From: an uncultured Desulfobulbaceae bacterium
Lineage (GTDB): Bacteria; Desulfobacterota; Desulfobulbia; Desulfobulbales; BM004
Direction of reading: 5' to 3'
Assembly (NCBI GenBank): GCA_947259115.1
Contig: CAMYKS010000023.1
Span: 25,193-89,192, forward strand
Length of the DNA: 64,000 bases
Shown: positions 1-9,343 of the stretch, in pieces
Layout of the letters: every line of letters starts with the position of its first letter
How positions within the stretch are numbered: position 1 is the stretch's first letter
The notes under the pieces: model-generated
Database searches by the model: none
What the model was told of the DNA's origin: nothing
Seen by the model: the letters and a program-made list of their open reading frames with translations, nothing else
Made by a program: the position numbers and the translations under genes

Positions 1-2
1 TG

Positions 3-98
3 TGCCTCTGTGCCTTTTGCACTAGCCTCTTCAAGATTAAGGCTGAGCCCACTGTCTCTGACCTGGCCCTGAGGACCAGGTTTTCTGTACTGAAATAA
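3..98 (+). other. possible 3' end of a truncated reading frame
   Basis: Frame 3 is open from the window edge to a TAA at 96-98 and would give about 31 residues ending in RTRFSVLK. Nothing in it is recognisable. An open minus-strand frame also crosses the same bases, so coding is uncertain. The stretch from 99 to 285 holds no convincing gene and probably carries the recC upstream region. Confidence 0.15.
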
Positions 99-285
99 AC
101 GTACCGCGGCAGATGATCACCCTTTTTGGTGTATAAACTTCAACTACGATCCGGGAGCAATCTTTCGAAGCACGGATGTTGTTTCCAGCAGATGCCCTCG
201 TTATTCCCGTTCAACTTGAATACCGGACTGTTCTATTCAGTCAGGAAAATATTTTCAGGCCTGATTATCCGGGCTGACATTTCCC

Positions 286-3200
286 ATGCCAGGCATTCAC
301 CTTTATTCCAGCAACAGGCTTGAAGTACTTGCCGACACCTTTGCCGTATTACTCCAAGCAGAACCACTTCCACCTTTACAAAAAGAAATAATTCTCATGC
401 AGAGCAGAGGCATGGCACGCTGGCTGGCCATGAATACTGCCGGCAGATTAAATATCTGGGCCAACTGCGACTGCCCCTTCCCTAATACCTTTATCGGAAA
501 AATATACAAACTCTTGCTACCGGATATACCCGAAATCCTACCCTTTGAAAAGGAGTACATTCTCTGGCACTTAATGGATATTCTCCCGGCTGCAAGCCAC
601 GATCCTCAATTAAGCAAGGTGGCATCATATCTTGAATCCGGTGATGATATGAAGCTTTACCAGCTGGCATATGAAATTGCTGATCTCTTTGACCAGTATA
701 CTCTTTTCAGGCCAAAGATGATTATTTCCTGGGAAGAAAACACTCAAAAGGTTCCCGCCGCTCATCTTTGGCAAGCAATAGTCTGGCGTCGCCTCATTGC
801 CCGCCTGAAGCAAAAGCAGCAGTTCCCGGAATATCACCGGGCCAGGCTTTTACAATGCTTTGAGGAAAAAATACGGGATCCTGCCTTTAACCCTGCAATG
901 CTGCCGCCCAGGATTTCGGTTTTCGGCATCTCAACGCTGCCGCCATATCATTTACGGGTTCTGGCCGCGCTGGCACAACATATTGACCTGCATTTTTTTA
1001 TCATGAATCCCTGCATGGAATACTGGTTTGATATTATTGCTGACCGGGACATTGTCAAAATAAAGCGCAAAGAGGCGGCAGTGCAGGACACGCCATACCT
1101 GGATCAGGGAAACAGCCTGCTGGCTTCCATGGGACATCTTGGCAGAGATTTCATGGCATTGCTGCAGGAACTTGACGCTCAAGACCACGAATTCTTCCAG
1201 GCCCCGGATACTGATGCGCTCCTCTCATATATCCAGCAGGATATCCTTTATCTGCAGGAAAACACCTCTGCAGCACGCAGACCAACCGGTGATAAAAAAG
1301 AAATTAATGACAGCGATACTTCACTGGTCTTTCATTCCTGTCATAGCCCCATGCGAGAGGTTGAAATCCTCCATGACCAGCTGTTGCAAATATTCTCCGA
1401 AGCTGACATGGAAGAACCTATCGAGCCAAAGGATATACTTGTCATGGCTCCTGAGATAAATGAATATGGACCGTTGATCAAAGCTGTTTTTGATACGCAT
1501 GCTTCCAAGCGCAGGAAAATTCCCTATAGCATATCTGATCAATCAATCAGAAAAGCGAGCAAATACATTGAAACATTTCTCGATATCCTCTTGCTGCCGC
1601 AAAGCCGCTTCAGCTCTGTTGATATTTTTGCAATTCTTGAAACAGAAGCGGTTAAAAAGCGCTTCTGTTTCAATGATAAGGATCTTGGTATCATAGAAAA
1701 CTGGATTCGTGAAACCCGCATCTGCTGGGGTGTTGACCAGGATCATAAAACAAGACTAGAACTGCCGTCCCATAGAGAAAACACTTGGAGAGCCGGGCTT
1801 GATCGTTTACTGCTGGGATATGCCATGCCGGGGCATGGCAGCGTTCTTTTTGAAAATGTCCTCCCCTATGATCAGGTTGAAGGAAATGATACAAAGATAC
1901 TTGGCAATTTTATCGATTTTGCCGAAAACCTTTTTAACCTTGCTGAAACCCTGCAACAAACACATACCCTTGCAGAATGGTCAGAAATCCTGCTGCTGAC
2001 CAAAGATACATTATTGCTTGCCGACGAAAAATCTGAAGCTGATGATAGAGTCCTGCACCGGTTGCTGTATAAACTGCAGGAACTGCAAGAAAGGACACAT
2101 TTCAACACAAAGATAAGCCTTGGGGTAATCCGCTCATTTCTGATCAATTCCCTTGATGAATTATTATCTCCCATAACAGGTGAAACCGGTTTTCTCACAG
2201 GCTCCGTCACCTTCTGCTCAATGCTGCCCATGCGGGCCATACCCTTCAAGATTATCTGCCTGCTTGGCATGAATGATGGCCACTATCCCCGTTCAGGTCG
2301 CAAAAAGAGTTTTGACCTTATGTCCCTTGAACCAAAGCGGGGCGATAGATCCCGACGTTATGACGACCGCTATCTCTTTCTTGAAGCCATTATTTCCGCA
2401 CGCCAAAAACTTTCCATCAGCTATATTGGACAATCAATCCAGGATGGTTCCCACAGACCTCCCTCAGTCCTTGTCAGCGAGCTCATGGATTATATTGACC
2501 GGGGATATAGCTTACAAGAAGGCCCGGATGAACCTTTTTCAGCATTAAGCAATATGCTGACCACCCTGCATCACCTGCAGCCATTTCATCCCGGCTACTT
2601 CAATCCACAAAGCGCTACCCGGCAGAAAAAACTTTACAGTTACTCGGCTGTAAACTGTGAAGCGGCAGAAGCGCTGGCATTTCAACAGCGGAAAAATTTT
2701 TCCGTGCTATCCGAGCCACTTCCAAAGCCTCCGGATACATTCAAGCAGGTAGACCTCCATGAGCTCATTACATTCTTCACCCATCCTGCACGTTATTTTC
2801 TGGTCAACATTGTAGGGATTGCTCCCTTTGAAGAAAGACAGATATTGGAAACCAGTGAACCGTTTATTGTAAAAGGCCTGGCTCGTTATAAACTGGAAAA
2901 CGACATCATACAGCAGCTTCTAAAAGGGAACGATTGCACCAAACTATATCATATAAAAAAAGCAGCCGGAGAACTTCCCCACGGGAGAATGGGGGAATAT
3001 TACTTTAGACAGCTGGTGTCCGAGCTGCAATCATTTTATCAAACGCTGGCAAAACTGCTTTCAGGGCAGGAACTGAAACAGCTCCATGTTGATCTCACCA
3101 TGGGTGATTACACTGTGAGCGGCCGTCTTGACAATGTAAGCGAAATCGGAATGGTGCAATACCGCTATGCCCCCATGAAACCAAAGGACGTCATTCGAAG

Positions 3201-3621
3201 CTGGATCAGCCATCTTGTGCTTAACAGTTCACAGGACTCCGATGCTCCGGATACAGGCCTGAGTACTTTTTATGTGGGCCGGGAAGGTATATATAAATAC
3301 GGACCGGCTGCAGAAAGCAACCGTCACCTTGAGCAACTGTTGGGCCTTTACTGGCATGGCTTAACAGAGCCACTTTACTTTTTTCCCGCCACATCTTTTG
3401 TTTTTGCCCAGAAAATTTTTAAAGGCAAAAGTGAAAGTCAGGCCCTCCACAAAGCCGGCATAGAGTGGGAAGGTAACAACTTCAACAAAAAGGGGGAAAA
3501 GAAAGATCCTTACAACCTGCTCTGCTATAAAAAAATGAACCTGGGAAGTTCACTTTTTATGGAGCAGGCAAAAAAGGTTTTCCTGACTGCTCTAACGCAT
3601 CGGGAAAAATACAGCCAGTAA
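286..3621 (+). CDS. recC: exodeoxyribonuclease V gamma subunit RecC
   Basis: RecC is the subunit of the RecBCD helicase-nuclease that splits the duplex and scans for Chi during double-strand break repair. The 1111-residue length matches the family. The N-terminus reads HLYSSNRLEVLA and is followed by QSRGMARWLAM, both typical of RecC openings, which supports the ATG at 286. No strong ribosome binding site is visible. The middle carries SGRKKSFDLM and DRSRRYDDRYLFLEA, helicase-like remnants found in this family, and the C-terminus has the inactive nuclease-like region. Neither recB nor recD follows. The next gene, purC, converges after an 18-base gap, so partners must lie upstream of the window or elsewhere. 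Confidence 0.93.
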   Translation: MPGIHLYSSNRLEVLADTFAVLLQAEPLPPLQKEIILMQSRGMARWLAMNTAGRLNIWANCDCPFPNTFIGKIYKLLLPDIPEILPFEKEYILWHLMDILPAASHDPQLSKVASYLESGDDMKLYQLAYEIADLFDQYTLFRPKMIISWEENTQKVPAAHLWQAIVWRRLIARLKQKQQFPEYHRARLLQCFEEKIRDPAFNPAMLPPRISVFGISTLPPYHLRVLAALAQHIDLHFFIMNPCMEYWFDIIADRDIVKIKRKEAAVQDTPYLDQGNSLLASMGHLGRDFMALLQELDAQDHEFFQAPDTDALLSYIQQDILYLQENTSAARRPTGDKKEINDSDTSLVFHSCHSPMREVEILHDQLLQIFSEADMEEPIEPKDILVMAPEINEYGPLIKAVFDTHASKRRKIPYSISDQSIRKASKYIETFLDILLLPQSRFSSVDIFAILETEAVKKRFCFNDKDLGIIENWIRETRICWGVDQDHKTRLELPSHRENTWRAGLDRLLLGYAMPGHGSVLFENVLPYDQVEGNDTKILGNFIDFAENLFNLAETLQQTHTLAEWSEILLLTKDTLLLADEKSEADDRVLHRLLYKLQELQERTHFNTKISLGVIRSFLINSLDELLSPITGETGFLTGSVTFCSMLPMRAIPFKIICLLGMNDGHYPRSGRKKSFDLMSLEPKRGDRSRRYDDRYLFLEAIISARQKLSISYIGQSIQDGSHRPPSVLVSELMDYIDRGYSLQEGPDEPFSALSNMLTTLHHLQPFHPGYFNPQSATRQKKLYSYSAVNCEAAEALAFQQRKNFSVLSEPLPKPPDTFKQVDLHELITFFTHPARYFLVNIVGIAPFEERQILETSEPFIVKGLARYKLENDIIQQLLKGNDCTKLYHIKKAAGELPHGRMGEYYFRQLVSELQSFYQTLAKLLSGQELKQLHVDLTMGDYTVSGRLDNVSEIGMVQYRYAPMKPKDVIRSWISHLVLNSSQDSDAPDTGLSTFYVGREGIYKYGPAAESNRHLEQLLGLYWHGLTEPLYFFPATSFVFAQKIFKGKSESQALHKAGIEWEGNNFNKKGEKKDPYNLLCYKKMNLGSSLFMEQAKKVFLTALTHREKYSQ

Positions 3622-3639
3622 CAAATTTACCAACTGGAG

Positions 3640-4527
3640 CTAAAGACCGATAATCTTTTCAACTGCTTCAGCGTATCTGGCCCCGGTTTTATGCAGAATT
3701 TCATCCGGCAGCCGGGGCGCAGGCGGCTGTTTATCCCAGTCGAGTGAGGCCAGGTAATCCCTTAAAAACTGCTTGTCAAAGCTCGGCTGTCCTTTACCCG
3801 GTGTATATTGGTCCAGGGGCCAGAACCTGGATGAATCAGGGGTGAGCACCTCGTCAATAAGAATAAGTTCACCGCCAAACCAACCCAGTTCAAATTTTGT
3901 ATCTGCAATGATAATACCCCTGCTCAAGGCATAGTCAGCTGCCTTTTGGTACAGTTTAATGCTGACATCAACAATTTGTGCAGTCTCAGCAACTCCCACA
4001 AGTTCTTCCATCCTTGCAATGGAGATATTTTCGTCGTGCTCGCCCAGGTCCGCCTTTGTTGAAGGGGTAAAAAGAGGCTGGGGAAATTTATCAGACTCAA
4101 CCATTCCCGGCGGCAGCGGGAAACCGCAGACCGTGGTATCATTCTGGTAGGCTTTCCAGAAAGAACCTGAGAGGTATCCCCGCACAATGCACTCAACGGG
4201 CAGGGGCTCGGCCTTCTTTACCAGCATGCTTCTGCCGCGCAGTTCTTCACTATACGGAGCACAGACGGCAGGATACTTTTCCACATCGGCTGTAATTAAA
4301 TGGTTTGGCAAAATATCGCCTAAAAAATCAAACCAGAACAGGGACAACTTGGTAAGTACCTTGCCCTTGCCGGGTACGGGATTGTCCATGACCACATCAA
4401 ATGCTGAAATACGGTCGGTGGCAACCATGAGAAGTTTATCATCAACTTCGTACAGGTCCCGGACCTTGCCACGGTGGATGAGCTTCAGACCCTTGTATTC
4501 TGTTCTAATTACCGGAGATTCAGACAT
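3640..4527 (-). CDS. purC: phosphoribosylaminoimidazole-succinocarboxamide synthase
   Basis: PurC joins CAIR and aspartate with ATP to give SAICAR in purine synthesis. The protein has 295 residues, the length of the longer bacterial/yeast-like type. Seen motifs are the ATP-grasp-like start HRGKVRDLYEV, ATDRISAFDVVM, the family signature VECIVRGYLSGSFWKAY and IIIADTKFELGWFGGELILIDEVLTPDSSR. It is the last gene of the long minus-strand operon and lies 30 bases after adk. The pairing with adk places two adenine-nucleotide genes together at the end of a menaquinone operon. Confidence 0.96.
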   Translation of the reverse strand: MSESPVIRTEYKGLKLIHRGKVRDLYEVDDKLLMVATDRISAFDVVMDNPVPGKGKVLTKLSLFWFDFLGDILPNHLITADVEKYPAVCAPYSEELRGRSMLVKKAEPLPVECIVRGYLSGSFWKAYQNDTTVCGFPLPPGMVESDKFPQPLFTPSTKADLGEHDENISIARMEELVGVAETAQIVDVSIKLYQKAADYALSRGIIIADTKFELGWFGGELILIDEVLTPDSSRFWPLDQYTPGKGQPSFDKQFLRDYLASLDWDKQPPAPRLPDEILHKTGARYAEAVEKIIGL

Positions 4528-4557
4528 TTTACATTCCCTTCGTTGAAGATAAGAAAA

Positions 4558-5205
4558 TTAAAGACTCAATGCAGATTTCAGTTCATTGACCACTGTATCA
4601 CTTGAAGTGCCGGAAACCGTTTTCAGCAGTCCTTCCTTTTCATAAAAACCGATAAGGGGAGCCGTTTTTTCATTATATGTTGCCAGGCGGTGCGAAATGG
4701 CCTCTTCTGTTTCATCATCACGCTGGATAACTGCACTGCCACATTTATCGCAGATTCCTTCCTGTTTTGTAGGACTGCTCTTGACATTATAAATAGCCTG
4801 GCATTTTGGATTCTCACATGTTCTGCGGGTGCATAACCTGTCAAGAATTACGTCACGGGGCACATCAATATTCACCGCCAGGTCCAGGGCGATATTCAAT
4901 TTAGCCAATAACTCTTTGAGCGCATCTGCTTGGGGGATCGTCCGCGGAAAGCCATCTAGCAGAAACCCGTTTTGGCAGTCAGGCTCCTGCAGCCTTTTTT
5001 CCATAATCCCCATGATCAACGAATCGGGAACGAGGTCACCTCGTTTCATATAGGCCTCTGCCTCCTTGCCCAGTTCAGTACCTGCCTGCACTGCTCCGCG
5101 CAGAATATCCCCTGTTGAAATCTGTACAGAGCCGTCAATTGCAGTCAACATCTTGGCTACTGTTCCCTTGCCCGCTCCAGGGGCTCCCAATAATATCAGT
5201 TTCAT
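4558..5205 (-). CDS. adk: adenylate kinase with zinc-binding LID
   Basis: This enzyme interconverts AMP plus ATP and two ADP in the cytosol. The P-loop GAPGAGKGT lies at residues 7-15 and the NMP-binding segment around DGFPRTIPQ. The LID domain holds four cysteines (TCENPKC and CDKC), which in this family bind a structural zinc. At 215 residues it is the long form. A clean GGAGG lies eight bases before the ATG, so the start is secure. It sits 109 bases after the flippase-like gene and 30 bases before purC. Confidence 0.97.
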   Translation of the reverse strand: MKLILLGAPGAGKGTVAKMLTAIDGSVQISTGDILRGAVQAGTELGKEAEAYMKRGDLVPDSLIMGIMEKRLQEPDCQNGFLLDGFPRTIPQADALKELLAKLNIALDLAVNIDVPRDVILDRLCTRRTCENPKCQAIYNVKSSPTKQEGICDKCGSAVIQRDDETEEAISHRLATYNEKTAPLIGFYEKEGLLKTVSGTSSDTVVNELKSALSL

Positions 5206-5314
5206 TTTTATTCCTCCAAATGGTCTATATGATTGTGTGATTAAATTGTCATCAAAATTGGCTGGCCACTATACCCGATTTTTGCACGAGATGGTAGAGC
5301 AAATCAGGAAATAA

Positions 5315-6316
5315 TCAGTCAAGTGAAGCTTTCTGTTCTGCCGACGAAAGATCGCCCTTGAAGGCAAAAATAATCCCGGCAATCATGCCCACCAGAATCA
5401 TAAAAAAGGTAGTGAGTAGAGACAGGGCAAGGGCCTTTTCTGATGTAGTAAACTCAGTGAGGTAAAACAGGAAGGTCGCCTCCCTTACTCCGATGCCGTT
5501 CACCGAGGGCGCCGCACCCATGAGCAGCAGAATGGGCACGAAAAAGAAAAAAAAGGCCAGCGGTATTTCAACGGCAAGGCTTCTGGCCAGTAAAAAGTTG
5601 GCGATAATAAAAGTTGTCTGGCCCAGGATGGTGAGCGCCATACACTTGCCAAAAATGCCTCTGTGTTCCCTGTACTCATACATTGCCCGGTATATTTCCC
5701 TGATTTTCTCAATGAAAATAGCAGGCAGCAGCGGTATATGGAGCTGGCAAAGAGTATCAACGATTTTCTTATTGAAAACAAAGATGGCGAATGTGGCTGT
5801 TGCTGCCGTCAGCATCACAATACTGCCCATGATCTTGTGCGACCCCTGGGCACTGTCAAAAAAGAAAATGGTTGATATGCTGATAAGCAGCATCGTCACA
5901 AGACCAAAGAGGCGATCAACCACCACGGCGCTGAATACCGAGATACTTCCCTCTGTGCCCTTATATAAATAATAGGCTTTCATCATCTCGCCCCCCACTG
6001 ATGAGGGCAGTACATTATTAAAAAAAAGGCCGATAAGATTAACATAATAGGCAGCCCCGACCGACAGTTTTGTGCCTTGGACCTGAATGACAAAGCGAAG
6101 CCGGTACGCCACAGCCAGCAGACCTGCAAAAAAGACCATCAGGGCCATAAAAAAATAAAGTACCTGCACCTCTTTTAAATGTTGCAGAACAGCAGGGAGC
6201 TGCTCCCTGAAGAGGTAAAGAATAACCCCCATCAAGCCAAAACTGACAACAAATCTCAGGACTTTCTTCCACACCTTCTCTTTTTTGGTTGTGCCGAGTT
6301 TCTGCATTGCTTTCAC
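5315..6316 (-). CDS. flippase-like integral membrane protein (UPF0104/AglD-MprF transmembrane type)
   Basis: The 333-residue protein has about eight hydrophobic segments. Typical family features include NVLPSSVGGEMMKAYYLYK and PSVNGIGVREATFLFYL, shared with the lysylphosphatidylglycerol synthase transmembrane region (UPF0104). Such proteins are thought to move lipids or lipid-linked molecules across the inner membrane, but the substrate here is unknown. The GTG start at 6316 overlaps the stop of the ubiA-type gene by four bases, so the two are translationally coupled. Its place after a quinone prenyltransferase may hint at handling of prenyl lipids, but that is inference. Confidence 0.8.
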   Translation of the reverse strand: MKAMQKLGTTKKEKVWKKVLRFVVSFGLMGVILYLFREQLPAVLQHLKEVQVLYFFMALMVFFAGLLAVAYRLRFVIQVQGTKLSVGAAYYVNLIGLFFNNVLPSSVGGEMMKAYYLYKGTEGSISVFSAVVVDRLFGLVTMLLISISTIFFFDSAQGSHKIMGSIVMLTAATATFAIFVFNKKIVDTLCQLHIPLLPAIFIEKIREIYRAMYEYREHRGIFGKCMALTILGQTTFIIANFLLARSLAVEIPLAFFFFFVPILLLMGAAPSVNGIGVREATFLFYLTEFTTSEKALALSLLTTFFMILVGMIAGIIFAFKGDLSSAEQKASLD

Positions 6317-7164
6317 ACCACCAAAGAAAGCCAGGTTGCAACAAAAAGGGTAAGGCTTATGAGGCCGTTCATGGTAAAAAAGGAAAGCTGGATATTTGAA
6401 AGATCGCGGGGATTCACAACAATATGCTGATAAAAAAGAGCGGCGCCGGTAAAAATAATACCGAGATAATAGGGAAAGTTCAAAGCGGAGACTATGCCGG
6501 TCAGAACGAAAAAGACAAAGGCGATGACATGGAACAGCACCGCGATCCTGAAGGCATTCTGCCGGCCAAATCGTGAGGGCAGTGAAAACAGACCTATCTT
6601 GGCATCAAAATCAGCATCCAGGCAAGCATAGACAGTATCAAAGCCTGCCACCCAGAACAGCACTCCCAATGAGAGGACAAAGGGATAATGCAGCAGGGAG
6701 CCTGAAACTGCTACCCAGCCTCCAAGTGGGGAAAATGCCAGTGCCAGGCCGAGTACCACATGACAGAACCAGGTAAAGCGTTTGGTCAGTGAATAAAAAA
6801 GAGTCAATCCAAGGGCAAAAGGAGACAGTCTCAGGGTAAGCTGATTGAGGCTGTAGCAGGCAAAGAAAAAGAGTCCGGCCGCCAGAAGCACCATGGTCCA
6901 TGCTTCCGAGAGTTTTACGGTTTGCGCAGGCAGGGCCCTTGAAGCTGTTCTGGGATTGAGTTTATCATACTTACGGTCAACTATACGGTTAAATCCCATG
7001 GCACAGGTCCTGGCCCCCACCATGGCCAGGATAATCCATCCGAAGGTAGCCATATCCGGCACACCGCGTGCGGACAGAAAAGCACCCATGAAAGCAAACG
7101 GCAGCGCAAATACCGTATGCTCAAACTTAATCATTTCAAGCAGTATGGAAATTTTCTTCAGCAT
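6313..7164 (-). CDS. mqnP: UbiA-family prenyltransferase of menaquinone synthesis (MqnP-like)
   Basis: The protein attaches a polyprenyl chain to an aromatic acid in the inner membrane. In the futalosine route the acceptor is expected to be 1,4-dihydroxy-6-naphthoate. At 283 residues with about eight membrane segments it fits UbiA. The first Asp-rich site is NRIVDRKYDKLNPRT and the second is DADFDAKIG, which together bind magnesium and the diphosphate. Its neighbours are ubiX, ubiE and futalosine genes, which favours the menaquinone role over ubiquinone. It overlaps the next gene by four bases. Confidence 0.9.
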   Translation of the reverse strand: MLKKISILLEMIKFEHTVFALPFAFMGAFLSARGVPDMATFGWIILAMVGARTCAMGFNRIVDRKYDKLNPRTASRALPAQTVKLSEAWTMVLLAAGLFFFACYSLNQLTLRLSPFALGLTLFYSLTKRFTWFCHVVLGLALAFSPLGGWVAVSGSLLHYPFVLSLGVLFWVAGFDTVYACLDADFDAKIGLFSLPSRFGRQNAFRIAVLFHVIAFVFFVLTGIVSALNFPYYLGIIFTGAALFYQHIVVNPRDLSNIQLSFFTMNGLISLTLFVATWLSLVV

Positions 7165-7187
7165 TGCATCTTAGAGTCGACAGGTTT

Positions 7188-7751
7188 CTACTTGCCCTGC
7201 CAACGTTTCAGTCCGGCAACCTCAATCCCAATGAGATCAGCCAGGCGACCTGCAAAAAAGGTTGCCATTTCTTCAAGACCGGCAGGATGATGATAAAAGG
7301 AAGGCATGGCTGGACAGACAATGGCACCGGCATCATGAACCTTTAGCAGGTTTTCAAGGTGAATACGGTTCAATGGGGTTTCACGTACAGCGAGCAACAG
7401 GGGCTTTTTTTCCTTCAGTATGACATCTGCGGCCCGGTGGATAAGATTCTTGGCAATACCATTGGCAATTGCCCCCAGTGACCCCATGGTGCAGGGCAGA
7501 ACAACCATGGCATCGAACCTGCTTGAGCCGCTGGACATCGGTGCGGCAAAATCATCAGCTGCATGCCACTGTGCTACATATTGTTGCAAGTCATCGGCTG
7601 TCAATCCGAGTTCATGCTGCAATACCAGACGGCCGGCGTTGGATATGACAGCGTGGGTTTCAATACCTGCCTGCTGCATTACCTTTAAAAACTGCACAGC
7701 ATAGAGACTGCCGCTGGCACCCGTTATGGCCAAGATAATCTTTTTACTCAT
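7188..7751 (-). CDS. ubiX: flavin prenyltransferase UbiX
   Basis: UbiX makes prenylated FMN, the cofactor of UbiD-type decarboxylases. In futalosine menaquinone synthesis such a decarboxylase (MqnL-like) acts late, but no ubiD-type gene is in this window. The 187-residue protein begins IILAITGASGSLYAVQ and ends with the conserved CPAMPSFYHHP region. The ATG overlaps the ubiE stop by four bases (ATGA), so the two are coupled. Confidence 0.95.
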   Translation of the reverse strand: MSKKIILAITGASGSLYAVQFLKVMQQAGIETHAVISNAGRLVLQHELGLTADDLQQYVAQWHAADDFAAPMSSGSSRFDAMVVLPCTMGSLGAIANGIAKNLIHRAADVILKEKKPLLLAVRETPLNRIHLENLLKVHDAGAIVCPAMPSFYHHPAGLEEMATFFAGRLADLIGIEVAGLKRWQGK

Positions 7752-8470
7752 TTTATACCTATATAGATGGTCACTATTCCCATGGTCAAGGGTTTGCTAT
7801 AATGCCTGCAGAACCCGGCATCTTTAATCATGGCGAGCAATTCCTCGGGCTCATAAAATTCAGCGATGGAACTGGCCAGGTACTCATATGCCTCCTTATC
7901 CCCGGAGACCAGGCCGGCAACTTTCGGCAGGACCCTGTTCAGATAAAAATTATAAATCGGTTTGAAGAATGCGTTGCGGGGCCTGGAAAATTCCAGGATG
8001 AGCATCTTGCCGCCCGGCTTTAACACCCGGTACATTTCAGCCAGACCCTTTTCCGTGTTGGCCAGGTTCCTTACCCCGAATGCCACCGTAACACCCCAGA
8101 ACTTCTCACTGCCGGCCGGAATCTCCTCACCGTCACCACAGACTGTGCCAATTCTATTTTTGCGTTCATCGTCCGGCAGATTCTGCAAACCGCTGCGCAG
8201 CATATCTTCACAAAAATCAACAGCCATAACGGTGCGTCTTGGTGCCTGACGGGTCAACTCGAGCGCCAGGGGAAGAGTACCGGCACAAAGATCCAGAACC
8301 GCGCCCTCGGGAAATTCCTTCAATTCACGGGTAGTCACCCAGCGCCAGTACCTGTCGACTTTCAGGCTCAGCAGGGAATTTAAAAAATCATATTTATTGC
8401 TGATAGCAGCAAATTTGTCCCGCACAAATCGCTTTTTTTCTTCAGCAGACTGTACTGTTTCAACTGCCAC
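7748..8470 (-). CDS. ubiE: demethylmenaquinone methyltransferase
   Basis: This is the SAM-dependent C-methyltransferase that performs the last step to menaquinone (UbiE/MenG family). The 240 residues include the SAM-binding loop VLDLCAGTLPLALELTRQ, then AVDFCEDMLRSGL and VAFGVRNLANTEKGLAEMYRVLKPGG, which are diagnostic of UbiE. It starts 15 bases after mqnA and overlaps ubiX, deep in the menaquinone operon. Confidence 0.95.
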   Translation of the reverse strand: MAVETVQSAEEKKRFVRDKFAAISNKYDFLNSLLSLKVDRYWRWVTTRELKEFPEGAVLDLCAGTLPLALELTRQAPRRTVMAVDFCEDMLRSGLQNLPDDERKNRIGTVCGDGEEIPAGSEKFWGVTVAFGVRNLANTEKGLAEMYRVLKPGGKMLILEFSRPRNAFFKPIYNFYLNRVLPKVAGLVSGDKEAYEYLASSIAEFYEPEELLAMIKDAGFCRHYSKPLTMGIVTIYIGIK

Positions 8471-8485
8471 AATTATTCCTCTGCA

Positions 8486-9343
8486 TTAAAAAAATATCCT
8501 CAGCGGAAGAGCTTCCGGTACGCCCTCCCCTCTTTCAATCAAATATTCAATAAAACGTTTAAGCCCCTTCTTTTTTTCAGGACCGAGATCATGTTCTATA
8601 CCACGGAGATATTCATAACAGGCATCGGCTTCCATTGAAACCCTTGGACCGACTCTTTTGCTTATATTTTTCAAATCATTACTGCCTTCCTGCCTGCAGC
8701 GCAGCAATTCCCGGTGGATCTCCCTGGCAATCTCCGGATTCCTATGGCAGAAATCCCGGCGCATGGCCCATACAGCAAAGACAAACGGCAACGATGTCTT
8801 TTCATTCCAGATTTTACCAAGGTCAATTTTATGGGGGAAAATTTCATTCTGGGCCAGAATCAAGGCCTCATCCCCAATGGCTAAAACCGCAGATATATCG
8901 CTGTTGTCCTGTGCTGCCAGGACAGAACCCACTTCATACCAGGGCATAACATTATAAAAATTCTCCAGAATGATCTTTACGAGGCTTGCCGACGTCTGGG
9001 ATTGCCCGCTTAAAAGTACTAACCTGTCCGCAAGGCTTTCCGGTTCACAGCGTGAAAAAAGAAAAACCGAGCCAACCGGCCCCGAGGCGCTGATCGATAT
9101 ATCATCAAGGAGTAGATAGTTTTCGGGATGAGCGGCATACTCCTGTGAAGATACCAGCCCCATATCCAACTGGTCAGCATACAGCATCCGGTTCAAAACG
9201 GCCGGGGCCGCCTCTACTACACTCCAATCAGGCCGGTTTACCGTGCGGCTCCAGACATCGTACAGGGGGGCGGTATTGATAAAATTAACCATGCCTATGC
9301 GCACTTTTTGATCAGTCAGCATACTCCAATCTACTCCAGCCAT
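8486..9343 (-). CDS. mqnA: chorismate dehydratase MqnA
   Basis: MqnA removes water from chorismate to give 3-[(1-carboxyvinyl)oxy]benzoate, the first step of the futalosine pathway. The 285-residue protein shows IGMVNFINTAPLYDVW near the start and has a periplasmic-binding-protein-like fold region with LALGDEAL-type sequence (LAIGDEALIL). The ATG at 9343 lies inside the end of the deaminase gene, a 13-base overlap. An alternative ATG seven codons later (9322) is possible and would better match family N-termini, but its ribosome site is badly spaced. Confidence 0.92.
   Translation of the reverse strand: MAGVDWSMLTDQKVRIGMVNFINTAPLYDVWSRTVNRPDWSVVEAAPAVLNRMLYADQLDMGLVSSQEYAAHPENYLLLDDISISASGPVGSVFLFSRCEPESLADRLVLLSGQSQTSASLVKIILENFYNVMPWYEVGSVLAAQDNSDISAVLAIGDEALILAQNEIFPHKIDLGKIWNEKTSLPFVFAVWAMRRDFCHRNPEIAREIHRELLRCRQEGSNDLKNISKRVGPRVSMEADACYEYLRGIEHDLGPEKKKGLKRFIEYLIERGEGVPEALPLRIFF

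Noticed and set aside
286..3621. Complete recBCD operon
   Set aside because: Only recC is present. The gene downstream is purC on the other strand, and upstream sequence ends at the window edge.
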